Assembly (NCBI GenBank): GCA_025966135.1
Contig: JAOPVP010000020.1
Location: 1 to 52,935 of the forward strand
Source of the DNA: Frankiales bacterium
GTDB taxonomy: Bacteria > Actinomycetota > Actinomycetes > Mycobacteriales > SCTD01
Direction of reading: 5' to 3'
DNA: 52,935 nt
Positions 34,781-42,907 of this stretch are shown piece after piece. The notes under the pieces were generated by a model. It ran no database searches. It was not told where the DNA came from and saw only the letters and a program-made list of their open reading frames with translations. Made by a program: the position numbers and the translations under genes. How positions within the stretch are numbered: position 1 is the stretch's first letter; each line of letters begins with the position of its first letter.

Positions 34781-36810
34781 CGGCCTCCCCGCTGCAGACC
34801 ACGACGCCCTCTGCCACCTCGGCCGACGGCCTTGTTGCCGAAGTCCGGGACCTGCATGTCGGGTTCACCCGCAGCGGCAAGCAGATCGAGGCCGTCCGCG
34901 GCATCGACCTCGAGATCCGCGCCGGCGAGGTACTCGGGCTGGTAGGCGAGTCCGGCTCGGGCAAGAGCGTGCTCAGCCTCGCCCTCCTCGGGCTGCTGCC
35001 GGAGGCCTCGCAGCCGAGGACGAGCGGCATCGTGCGGGTGGCGGGTACCGACATGCTCAGCGCCAGCCCGGAGGTACGCCGACAGGTCCGCAAGGACGCA
35101 ATGGGAGCGGTCTTCCAGGACCCGATGACCTCCCTCAACCCGACCATGCGGATCGGCCGGCAGGTGGCCGAGGCAGCAGGATCGGGTGCCGAGGCGCTGC
35201 GACTGCTGCGAGCCGTCGGCATCCCGGAGCCCGAGCGCCGGCAGGGCAGCTTCCCTCACGAGCTCTCTGGCGGCCTGCGCCAGCGGGTGATGATCGCGAT
35301 GGCGGTGGCGGGCGACCCGGCCCTGGTCGTGGCCGACGAGCCGACAACGGCCCTCGACGTCACCGTGCAGGCCCAGGTGCTCGCCCTCCTCCGGCGGCTG
35401 CGTGACGAGGTCGGCTGCAGCGTCCTGCTGATCACGCACGACCTCGGTGTCGCGGCGCAGGCCGCGGATCGCGTCGCCGTGATGTACGCCGGACGGATCG
35501 CCGAGGTCGGCGCCACCGAGACCGTGCTGCGCGAGCCGTCTCATCCCTACACCGTCGGGCTGCTGCGCTCGCGGTTGTCCCTGACGACCGACCGCACCCG
35601 CCCCGTGGAGTCGCTGGAGGGGTCCGCACCCGACCCGGCTTCCCCGCTCCCTGGGTGCGCCTACGCGCCGCGCTGTCCGCTGGTCATGGACGAGTGTGCC
35701 GAGTCGATGCCTGTCCCGCTGCCGCTGGGCAACGGCGACATCCACCGTCGTGCCTGCCTGGTCGAGCCCGCCCGCGTCACCGACCTCGCCCTCCGCGCGC
35801 CCGATGCCCCGCCGATCCCAGCCGTTGAGCCGACGGACGAGGAGGAGGAGACCGCCGGGTCGGCCGCCCGCGTCGCCGACGTCGAGAAGAGCTTCCGCGT
35901 GCGCGCCGGTCGCGGCCGCAAGGCGCGGCTCTCGGCACTGCGTCGGGTGTCGCTGGACATCCGGGCGGGCGAGTCCGTCGCCATCGTCGGGGAGAGCGGC
36001 TCCGGCAAGTCGACCCTGCTGCGGGTGCTCGCCGGACTGGAGTCGCACGAGCAGGGTGACGTGACCCTCGGCGAGGGTGGCCGGCCGCAGATGGTGTTCC
36101 AGGACGCCGGGGCCTCGCTTACCCCGTGGCTCACCGTCGGCCAACTGCTCGAGGAACGCCTGCGGACTGAGCGGCAGGACGGTCGCCGGCTCTCCCGAGC
36201 CGAACGACGGGAACGCGCCCTCGCGGCACTGCAGAAGGTGGGCCTGCCGCCCACCGTGCACAGCGCTCGCGCGAGTGAGCTCTCCGGTGGCCAGCGTCAG
36301 CGGGTCGCACTCGCCCGCGCGACGGTCGTCCCGCCTCAGGTGCTCCTGTGCGACGAGCCGACCAGCGCCCTCGACGTCAGCCTCGCCGCCACGGTGCTCA
36401 ACCTGGTGCAGCAGCTGCGTCGTGAGCTCGGCATGGCGGTCGTCTTCGTCACCCACGACCTGTCGGTCGCGCGGGTCGTCGCCGATCGGATCGCCGTGAT
36501 GTACCTCGGCCGGATCGTGGAGATCGGGGAGGCTGAGGAGCTGATTCGCGCACCCAAGCACCCTTATACGAAGGCACTTCTCGCCGCGGTACCGGACATG
36601 GGCGTCGTCCCCCCGGCCCTCAAGGGCGAACCGGCCAGCCCGCTCTCCCCGCCGAGCGGCTGCGCCTTCCATCCCCGCTGCCCACTGGCCGTGCCTGCCT
36701 GCGCCCAGACCGAGCTCGACGTGCGGCTCGAGCGGCTGCGCTTCGGCGCGGAGCTGCTGCGCGACGCCGGCATCCGCCGGGTGGCGTGCATCCGACCCAA
36801 GGAGCTGTGA
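34777..36810 (+). CDS. Fused DppD-DppF-type ABC transporter ATPase
   Basis: 677 residues with two complete nucleotide-binding domains, normally two proteins. Domain 1 (~20-330): Walker A GESGSGKS, signature ELSGGLRQRV, Walker B VVADEPTTALD, and the Cys-rich oligopeptide-type C-terminal motif GCAYAPRCPLVMDEC. Domain 2 (~365-677): GESGSGKST, ELSGGQRQRV, LLCDEPTSALD, GCAFHPRCPLAVPAC. Drives import by the peptide/opine/nickel class of ABC systems. Start overlaps the small leader ORF; GGAG lies six bases upstream. One base separates its stop from the permease start. Confidence 0.92.
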   Translation: MTASPLQTTTPSATSADGLVAEVRDLHVGFTRSGKQIEAVRGIDLEIRAGEVLGLVGESGSGKSVLSLALLGLLPEASQPRTSGIVRVAGTDMLSASPEVRRQVRKDAMGAVFQDPMTSLNPTMRIGRQVAEAAGSGAEALRLLRAVGIPEPERRQGSFPHELSGGLRQRVMIAMAVAGDPALVVADEPTTALDVTVQAQVLALLRRLRDEVGCSVLLITHDLGVAAQAADRVAVMYAGRIAEVGATETVLREPSHPYTVGLLRSRLSLTTDRTRPVESLEGSAPDPASPLPGCAYAPRCPLVMDECAESMPVPLPLGNGDIHRRACLVEPARVTDLALRAPDAPPIPAVEPTDEEEETAGSAARVADVEKSFRVRAGRGRKARLSALRRVSLDIRAGESVAIVGESGSGKSTLLRVLAGLESHEQGDVTLGEGGRPQMVFQDAGASLTPWLTVGQLLEERLRTERQDGRRLSRAERRERALAALQKVGLPPTVHSARASELSGGQRQRVALARATVVPPQVLLCDEPTSALDVSLAATVLNLVQQLRRELGMAVVFVTHDLSVARVVADRIAVMYLGRIVEIGEAEELIRAPKHPYTKALLAAVPDMGVVPPALKGEPASPLSPPSGCAFHPRCPLAVPACAQTELDVRLERLRFGAELLRDAGIRRVACIRPKEL

Positions 36811-36811
36811 G

Positions 36812-37678
36812 ATGGCCACGGCCGAAGCGTTCGTGCCCACCACGCCCTTGCGCAGTGGGCGCACCCGAACCGCACGGGTGCCCCGCGGCCGTCTGGACGT
36901 GCTGACCGCCGGATTGCTGGGACTCATCACGGTCGTCGCGCTCGCCGCCCCGTTGCTGGCTCCGCATGGTCCGCTCGACACGGTCGGCACGCCCACATCG
37001 CTCCCCGGCACCGAGGGATTCCTCTTGGGCTCGGACAGCGTCGGTCGCGACATCCTCAGCCGGGTCCTGTACGGCCTGCGCTCCAGTTGGCTCGCCGCGC
37101 TCGCCGTGGTGGCCATAGGCGTGCTCGTCGGAGGGCTGATCGGCCTGATCGCAGGCGCTAGGGGCGGTTGGGTGGACAACGTCCTCATGCGAGTGACCGA
37201 CGCCTTCCTCGCCCTGCCCGCGCCGGTGGTTGCCATCGCCGTCGTCGCCGCCCTCGGACCGGGGCTGTTCCACACGCTGCTGGCCCTGTCCATCGTCTGG
37301 TGGCCGTTCTACGCCCGCATCCTGCGCGGTGAGGTGCGCGCCCTTGCGGCTCGGCCGCACGTCGAGGCCGCCCGCCTGGCTGGGGCAGGGCCCGTACGCA
37401 TCGCCGTCAAGCACCTGCTGCCCGGGGCCGTGCCGGCAGCTGTCGTCACCGCCAGCCTTGACCTCGGCACGCTCGTCCTCACCCTGGCTGGGCTCTCGTT
37501 CCTGGGCCTCGGCCAGTCCGCCCCCGCGCCGGAGCTGGGCGCGGATGCTGCCCGCAACCTCAGCTACCTGCTGCAGGACTGGTGGATCCCCGTCATGCCC
37601 GGGATCGCCGTCGCCCTGCTGTCACTCGCGGCCAACGTCGCGGGCGACGGCATTCGCAACCTCATGTCGAACCGCTGA
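36812..37678 (+). CDS. ABC transporter permease, DppC/NikC type
   Basis: 288 residues. About six transmembrane helices; N-terminal OppC-type segment, GTEGFLLGSDSVGRDILSRVLYGLRSS and the EAA-loop coupling segment VRALAARPHVEAARLAGAGPVRIAVKHLLPG. Forms the membrane channel with the next gene product. Operon position under riboswitch 2 links its cargo to guanidine metabolism. Confidence 0.92.
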   Translation: MATAEAFVPTTPLRSGRTRTARVPRGRLDVLTAGLLGLITVVALAAPLLAPHGPLDTVGTPTSLPGTEGFLLGSDSVGRDILSRVLYGLRSSWLAALAVVAIGVLVGGLIGLIAGARGGWVDNVLMRVTDAFLALPAPVVAIAVVAALGPGLFHTLLALSIVWWPFYARILRGEVRALAARPHVEAARLAGAGPVRIAVKHLLPGAVPAAVVTASLDLGTLVLTLAGLSFLGLGQSAPAPELGADAARNLSYLLQDWWIPVMPGIAVALLSLAANVAGDGIRNLMSNR

Positions 37679-37691
37679 GAGGAGGACCGCC

Positions 37692-38687
37692 ATGCCCATG
37701 CTCATCGCCAAGCGCCTCGCCGCCGTCGTGGTGATCCTGCTCGCCCTGACCGCGGTGCTGTTCACCCTGCAGCAGAGCTCCACCGCGGATCCCGTGAAGA
37801 CGATGCTCGGTCCGGGGGCTTCCCGGCAGCTCGTCCTGGATACCCGCAAGAAGCTCGGCCTGGACGACCCGCTCACCGCGCAGTACGTCCGCTACGTCGA
37901 GCATCTCGTCCACGGCGACCTCGGTACGTCGTACCGCACGCGCCGTGCGGTCAGCACCGACCTCGGTACCTTCTTGCCGGCCACGGTCGAGCTGACCTTG
38001 TTCGCGCTCGTGCTGGCCCTGCTGCTCGCCGTCGGGTTCGCCGTCGCCACGACCCTTCGTTGGCCGGGGGCCAATGCCTTCCGACTGCTGCTGCTCGTCG
38101 GCGCCTCAGCCCCCGCCTTCCTGCTGGCCATCGGCGGGATCATCATCTTCTACAAGCAGCTCGGCTGGCTGCCGGCCACCGGCCGGACCGACATCCTGGA
38201 CGCCCCGACAGGCCCGACCGGGCTGCTCACGGTCGATGCTGTCCTGCACGCCCGACCCGATGTGCTCGGCAACGCCCTCCAGCACCTGCTCCTGCCGGGA
38301 CTCGCGATCGCGATCGGCCCCGCCGTCTCCATCGGCCGGGTGCTGCGCTCGAGCCTGGTCACGACGTTGCGCACCGACTACACCCGCACGGCGCGCGCCA
38401 AGGGGCTGCGCGAGGTGCAGGTCATGCGCAAGCACGTGCTGCGCAACTCGATCGGGCCGGCGCTGTCGATGACCGGCCTGCAAGTCGGGTTGATGTTCGC
38501 CGGCGTCCTGGTCGTCGAGCTCATCTTCGCCTGGCCCGGCCTCGGCCAGTACACCGCGCAGAGCATCCCGGTCGACGACTTCCCGGCCATCGCCGGAGTG
38601 ATGCTGCTGCTGGGTGTCGCCTACGTCCTCATCAACACGGTGGTCGACCTGTTGCAGGCCGCCGCGGACCCCCGGATCGAGGCCTGA
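37692..38687 (+). CDS. ABC transporter permease, DppB/NikB type
   Basis: 331 residues from ATG 37692, with AGGAGG at 37680-37685. N-terminal RLAAVVVILLALTAVLFTLQQ, the family signature LGLDDPLTAQYVRYVEHLVHGDLGTSYRTRRAV, and the EAA loop LRTDYTRTARAKGLREVQVMRKHVLRN. Six transmembrane helices. Partner of the preceding permease. Confidence 0.92.
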   Translation: MPMLIAKRLAAVVVILLALTAVLFTLQQSSTADPVKTMLGPGASRQLVLDTRKKLGLDDPLTAQYVRYVEHLVHGDLGTSYRTRRAVSTDLGTFLPATVELTLFALVLALLLAVGFAVATTLRWPGANAFRLLLLVGASAPAFLLAIGGIIIFYKQLGWLPATGRTDILDAPTGPTGLLTVDAVLHARPDVLGNALQHLLLPGLAIAIGPAVSIGRVLRSSLVTTLRTDYTRTARAKGLREVQVMRKHVLRNSIGPALSMTGLQVGLMFAGVLVVELIFAWPGLGQYTAQSIPVDDFPAIAGVMLLLGVAYVLINTVVDLLQAAADPRIEA

Positions 38688-38691
38688 CCCG

Positions 38692-39810
38692 TTGAGTGAG
38701 TTCCCGCACTTCCCCCTGCCCGAGCGGGCGGCCGGGCCGATGCACGTCAACCGCCCGGCCGGCGAGAGGGGGTTCGCCGGCATCCAGACCTTCATGAAGC
38801 TGCCGGTCTGCCTCACCCCCGAGGACCTGCGGGCCGGCGAGATGGACGTCGCGGTCTGCGGCGTCCCGTGGGACGGCACCGTCATGGGCCGCTCCGGCAC
38901 GCACCTCGGACCCATGGCGATCCGGTCTGCCGACTACCTCGGTGGCTACGGTGCCTCGCTCCCGCACCTGGACGTGCGGATCGACCCGCTCGAGCACCTG
39001 CGTGCCTGCGACTACGGCGACGCCGAGGTGCTCGTCGGCAACACCCTCGGCACGTTCGACCTCGTCAAGGACTTCATCGCCGAGATCGTCGGTGCCGGCG
39101 CCACTCCGCTGATCCTCGGCGGCGACCACGCGATCACCTGGCCCACGGCCACCGCCGTCGCTGATGCCTATGGTCACGGCAAGGTCGGCATCGTCCACTT
39201 CGATGCGCACGCCGACACCGCACCCGACTCACCCGGGTCGCTCGCCAGCCACGGCACGCCGATGCGCAAGCTCATCGAGAGCGGCGCCATACCCGGTCGC
39301 AACTTCGTCCAGGTCGGGCTCCGCGGCTACTGGCCGGACCGGCCGATCCTCGACTGGATGGAGGCGAACGAGCTCCGCACCCACTTCATGGTCGAGATCC
39401 GCCGTGACGGCTTCGACGCCGTGCTCGAGCGTGCCGTCAACGAAGCCCTCGACTCCGCGGATCACCTCTACATCTCGCTCGACGTCGACGTCTGCGACCC
39501 GGCGTACGCCCCCGGCACCGGAACTCCCGAGCCGGGCGGGCTCACGAGCGCGGACGTCCTGCGTGCCGTCCGTCGGCTGTCCGCCGAGGTCGGCATCGTC
39601 GGCATGGACGTCGTCGAGGTCAGTCCGCCGTACGACGGCAGCGCCGGCATCACCGCCCTGCTCGCGCACCGTGCGGTCCGCGAGGCCATGACCGGAATGG
39701 CGATGCGCAAAGTCGGGCTCACGTCGCCTGACTACGTGGATCCCCGCTCGGCAGGTACCAGCACCGTCCGCACCCACCGGCCCAGCCCTGACATTCAAGG
39801 AGACGTGTGA
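38692..39810 (+). CDS. Second ureohydrolase, long form (candidate guanidine hydrolase)
   Basis: 372 residues if it starts at TTG 38692, four bases after the permease stop; ATG 38740 would give 356. Ureohydrolase metal ligands are all present: [39 protein letters not shown]. Compared with the agmatinase at 24705 it has an N-terminal extension (FPHFPLPERAAGPMHVNR) and GIQTFMKLPVCLTPEDL before the core, and ends in an extra tail. Longer ureohydrolases of this type include the nickel-dependent guanidine hydrolase GdmH and related alkylguanidine hydrolases. Placement under a guanidine riboswitch supports guanidine or a substituted guanidine as substrate, giving urea for the urease upstream. Substrate is inference. 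Confidence 0.87.
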   Translation: MSEFPHFPLPERAAGPMHVNRPAGERGFAGIQTFMKLPVCLTPEDLRAGEMDVAVCGVPWDGTVMGRSGTHLGPMAIRSADYLGGYGASLPHLDVRIDPLEHLRACDYGDAEVLVGNTLGTFDLVKDFIAEIVGAGATPLILGGDHAITWPTATAVADAYGHGKVGIVHFDAHADTAPDSPGSLASHGTPMRKLIESGAIPGRNFVQVGLRGYWPDRPILDWMEANELRTHFMVEIRRDGFDAVLERAVNEALDSADHLYISLDVDVCDPAYAPGTGTPEPGGLTSADVLRAVRRLSAEVGIVGMDVVEVSPPYDGSAGITALLAHRAVREAMTGMAMRKVGLTSPDYVDPRSAGTSTVRTHRPSPDIQGDV

Positions 39811-40448
39811 AGCAACCCATGATCGTCGGCAAGGTGGCCCTGGTCGTCGTCGACATCCAGCAGGCCGGGGCAATGCCCGCGGACGTGGTCGGCATCGAGC
39901 ACATGGCAGGCATCGAGGACCGGGTGGCGCGGGCCGAGCGGCTCGTTGCCGCGGCCCGCGCAGCCGGCCTGCCCATCATCTTCTTCCAGGAGGTGCATCG
40001 CCCCAGTGGGATCGACTTCGGTCGCGAGCTCGATGGGACGGAGGGACGGCACTGCGTGGCGGGTGCGCCGGGAACGGACCTGTGGCCGACCCTCGTCCCC
40101 GACCCGGCAGCCGACGGCCGGGAGTTCCACATCGTCAAGCGCCGCTACTCCGGCTTCATCGGCACGGAGTTCGAGATCGTCCTCCGCGGCCTCGGTGTCC
40201 AGACGCTGGTGCTGATCGGCGGCCTCACCGACGTCTGCGTCCAGTACACCTTCGCGGATGCCCACCAGCGCGACTTCCACGTGCGCGTCGTCGAGGACTG
40301 CGTAGGTGGCTCTTCGCTGGCACGTCATGAGGCGGCGCTCGACGCCATGGAGTACCTGCAGACCGGCGCGCGGCGCACCACCGAGGAGATCGTCGCAACC
40401 TTCCAGTCGTTGGCCCCAGCTCGCACCCTGACAGGAGTAGGCGCATGA
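39807..40448 (+). CDS. Isochorismatase-fold cysteine hydrolase
   Basis: 213 residues, GTG start overlapping the ureohydrolase stop (GTGA), SD AAGGAGA. Catalytic triad Asp16 (VVVDIQQ), Lys111 (HIVKRRYSGF) and Cys144 (LTDVCVQYT), with the usual cis-peptide region before the Cys. The superfamily includes biuret hydrolase, guanylurea hydrolase, nicotinamidase and ureidoacrylate hydrolase. In this operon an amide or guanylurea/biuret-like intermediate is a sensible guess. Stop overlaps the lipoprotein start. Confidence 0.88.
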   Translation: MKQPMIVGKVALVVVDIQQAGAMPADVVGIEHMAGIEDRVARAERLVAAARAAGLPIIFFQEVHRPSGIDFGRELDGTEGRHCVAGAPGTDLWPTLVPDPAADGREFHIVKRRYSGFIGTEFEIVLRGLGVQTLVLIGGLTDVCVQYTFADAHQRDFHVRVVEDCVGGSSLARHEAALDAMEYLQTGARRTTEEIVATFQSLAPARTLTGVGA

Positions 40449-42010
40449 ACCGCAAGCTGCTTCGCCTCGCCGTACCGGTCGTTCTGGCCTTCGCAGTCAC
40501 TGCCTGCGGAGGAGGCTCGTCACAACCCAAGGTCAGCAGCAAGGCCCCGACCGACCATGTGCTCCGCCTGTCCTTCCTGCAGGACCCGGGCCAGCCGCCG
40601 GACCCCGACATCTACTACGCCGGCCAGGGGTTGGTCCTGACGCAGAACCTCTACGAGGGGCTGCTGCAGTACGAGACGGGCGTCGCGAAGCCGACGATCG
40701 TGCCGGCCCTCGCGACGAAGTGGACGGTCTCGCCCGACAAGACGACCTACACGCTGACCCTGCGCGCTGGCGTCACCTTCCACGACGGGACCCCGTTCAC
40801 CTCGGCTGCGGTCAAGCCGTCCTTCGATCGGCGGCTCGCGGTGAACCAGGGGCCGGCGTACATGGTCACCGACGTCACATCGGTCACGACGCCGAGCCCG
40901 ACCGAGGTGGTCATCAAGCTCAAGTCGGCCAACTCGGCGTTCCTGGACTACCTCGCCTCGCCCTACGGCCCGAAGATGATGAGCCCGGCCCTCCTGAAGT
41001 CGCAGGCCGGCAAGGACCACATGCAGACGTACCTGCAGACGCACGATGCCGGTACCGGTCCCTACACCCTCACCAAGGCACAGGTCGGCCAGACCTATGA
41101 GATGAAGGCCTACGCGAAGTGGTGGGGCACTGCGCCGTACTTCCAGACCGTGGAGCTCCCGGTGATCTCCGACCTGTCGACGCAGCAGCTGCTGCTCAAC
41201 AAGGGGCAGCTGCACGGCATCCTGCACGACCTCAACGCACCTGCCGTCAAGTCCTACCTCGGGAACTCGGCCGTGAGCACCTACTCGCTGCCGTCCTTCA
41301 CCACCGAGCAGGTCTACGTCAATCCCAACAGCGGGCTCCTCAAGGACGTGGCTGCCCGCAAGGCGTTCCAGCAGGCGATGGACGTGGAGAGCCTCAGGAA
41401 GCAGGTGTTCACCGGTCGCAGCGACCCGGCAACCGGTAACTACCCGCAGGGTCTCCTGACCGCCGGCACCGACATCCAGTCGATCACTGCCGGAACGGCA
41501 GCCCTGAAGGCGATCGCAGCCAGCGCCACGGACAAGAAGATCGTCCTGGGATACGACACGAGCCAGCCCGACGACCAGCAGCTTGCCAACCTGGTCGGTG
41601 CCAAGCTCCAGTCCATCGGCCTGACTCCCACGGTGCAGGGCTACACGACGTCGCAGGTCTTCGGCTGGATCGGCAACCAGAAGGGCGCACCGAGCGTGCT
41701 CTTCAGCAGCTTCTGGCCAGATGCCGCGCACCCCTACACCGCGGCGCACATCCTGTACGCGCCGGACGGCGGTCTGAACTACCTCGGCTGCTCCGACCCG
41801 GCCGTCACCGCGCTGCTGCCGGGAGCGCTGAAGTCGGGCGACAACGCAACCTTCGCCAAGATCGGCGAGCTGGCCACGGCCACCGGCTGCTGGACCAACA
41901 TCGCCTACCGCAAGGACTTCATGGTCACCCAGACCTGGCTGAAGGGAGTCGAGAAGGCGCATGACATCTCGGCCCCGATGAGCTTGCGAATCGCCGACCT
42001 GTCCGCCTGA
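40445..42010 (+). CDS. Family-5 extracellular solute-binding lipoprotein
   Basis: 521 residues. Lipoprotein signal peptide with lipobox VTAC (Cys ~21). SBP family 5 (DppA/NikA/OppA) features: DPDIYYAGQGLVLTQNLYEGLLQYE, TKWTVSPDKTTYTLTLRAGVTFHDGTPFTSAAV, and TGPYTLTKAQVGQTYEMKAYAKWW. Delivers cargo to the permeases and fused ATPase encoded upstream. The family carries peptides, opines and nickel; nickel is attractive because urease and possibly the guanidine hydrolase need it, while a guanidino compound is equally possible. Cannot be decided from sequence. Confidence 0.9.
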   Translation: MNRKLLRLAVPVVLAFAVTACGGGSSQPKVSSKAPTDHVLRLSFLQDPGQPPDPDIYYAGQGLVLTQNLYEGLLQYETGVAKPTIVPALATKWTVSPDKTTYTLTLRAGVTFHDGTPFTSAAVKPSFDRRLAVNQGPAYMVTDVTSVTTPSPTEVVIKLKSANSAFLDYLASPYGPKMMSPALLKSQAGKDHMQTYLQTHDAGTGPYTLTKAQVGQTYEMKAYAKWWGTAPYFQTVELPVISDLSTQQLLLNKGQLHGILHDLNAPAVKSYLGNSAVSTYSLPSFTTEQVYVNPNSGLLKDVAARKAFQQAMDVESLRKQVFTGRSDPATGNYPQGLLTAGTDIQSITAGTAALKAIAASATDKKIVLGYDTSQPDDQQLANLVGAKLQSIGLTPTVQGYTTSQVFGWIGNQKGAPSVLFSSFWPDAAHPYTAAHILYAPDGGLNYLGCSDPAVTALLPGALKSGDNATFAKIGELATATGCWTNIAYRKDFMVTQTWLKGVEKAHDISAPMSLRIADLSA

Positions 42011-42014
42011 CCGC

Positions 42015-42055
42015 TTCGCAGGAGGGCCGGCGGTCGCCGCCGGCCCTCCTGCGAA
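42015..42055 (+). terminator. Strong hairpin after the riboswitch-2 operon
   Basis: Perfect inverted repeat: 19 paired bases each side (TTCGCAGGAGGGCCGGCGG and its complement) around a 3-base loop TCG, starting 5 bases after the lipoprotein stop. No T run follows, so it may be a GC-type terminator or an mRNA-stabilising intercistronic hairpin, with partial read-through into the allantoin genes. Confidence 0.75.
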
Positions 42056-42080
42056 ACCACCCTTCCAGAAGGAGCACCAC

Positions 42081-42905
42081 ATGGCGCGACGTGGACCTGG
42101 CGTGCGCGAGATCGTCCTGCTCACGCTCGGGTGGGAGGACCTGCCCACGTCGATCTCGATAGAGGGAGCCCCTCCGGACGAACGCCTGCGCGAGCCGGTG
42201 CCCGGCATCCTGCTGCACTGCGACGGTGGGTGGCTGCTGCTCGACACCGGCTTCAACACCGCCCTGATGCACGACGCGGCGTTGCGGCGCCGCTTCTACG
42301 GCAACCCGATCCACCGCGCGATCCTGCCTGGGCCGGGTGAGCCGCTGGAGGAGGCCCTGTCCCATGCCGGCATCGAGATGTCGGAGGTGCACGCCGTTGG
42401 GCTCAGCCACCTGCACCTGGACCACGCCGGTGGGCTTCGACACTTCACGGGTGTCCCAGTGCACTGCCAGCGGCGCGAGCTCGAGTACGGCCTGACCCCG
42501 CAGGCCGAAGCGCATGCGATCTTCCGGATCGACTTCGACGACCCCAAGCACGACTGGCAGCTCGCCGACGGCGATGCCGAGATCGCGCCCGGCGTGACGG
42601 CCGTCCTCACCGCCGGGCACACCCCCGGGCACCAGAGCTTCATCGTCGACCTGGACGACAGCGTCGGGGGTGGTGGTTTCGTGTTCGCTTTCGACGCCGC
42701 CGATCTGACCGAGAACATCGAGAAGGAGGTGTCGGTCGGCGGCCGGGCCGACGCCACCCCGGAGGAGTGCGTCGAGCAGATCCGCCGGCTGAAGTCCTTG
42801 GCGGCCGAGCGCGACTACCGACTGATCCCCGGCCACGACCCCGTGGTCTGGCCGGCCCTCACCACCGAGATGGCCGATCGCTTCGGCCGCACGCCGGCCC
42901 GCTGA
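42081..42905 (+). CDS. Metallo-beta-lactamase-fold hydrolase (lactonase-like)
   Basis: 274 residues, ATG with AAGGAG upstream. Zinc motif SHLHLDHAGG (His110, His112, Asp114, His115), further ligands in TAGHTPGHQSF, FAFDAADL and IPGHDPVVW. The spacing resembles N-acyl-homoserine lactonases (AttM/AiiB type), which open a cyclic ester. In this setting it may open a cyclic ureide or lactam; that is inference. First gene of a run of four tightly packed genes for allantoin use, two bases ahead of allantoicase. Confidence 0.8.
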   Translation: MARRGPGVREIVLLTLGWEDLPTSISIEGAPPDERLREPVPGILLHCDGGWLLLDTGFNTALMHDAALRRRFYGNPIHRAILPGPGEPLEEALSHAGIEMSEVHAVGLSHLHLDHAGGLRHFTGVPVHCQRRELEYGLTPQAEAHAIFRIDFDDPKHDWQLADGDAEIAPGVTAVLTAGHTPGHQSFIVDLDDSVGGGGFVFAFDAADLTENIEKEVSVGGRADATPEECVEQIRRLKSLAAERDYRLIPGHDPVVWPALTTEMADRFGRTPAR

Positions 42906-42907
42906 CG

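Noticed and set aside
33742..37293. Minus-strand open frame of 1183 codons opposite GlnT and the ABC genes
   Set aside because: It spans both the riboswitch and several well-supported plus-strand genes. Its composition (Arg/Gly/Ala/Pro/Ser, no domain) is what the complement of GC-rich genes gives.
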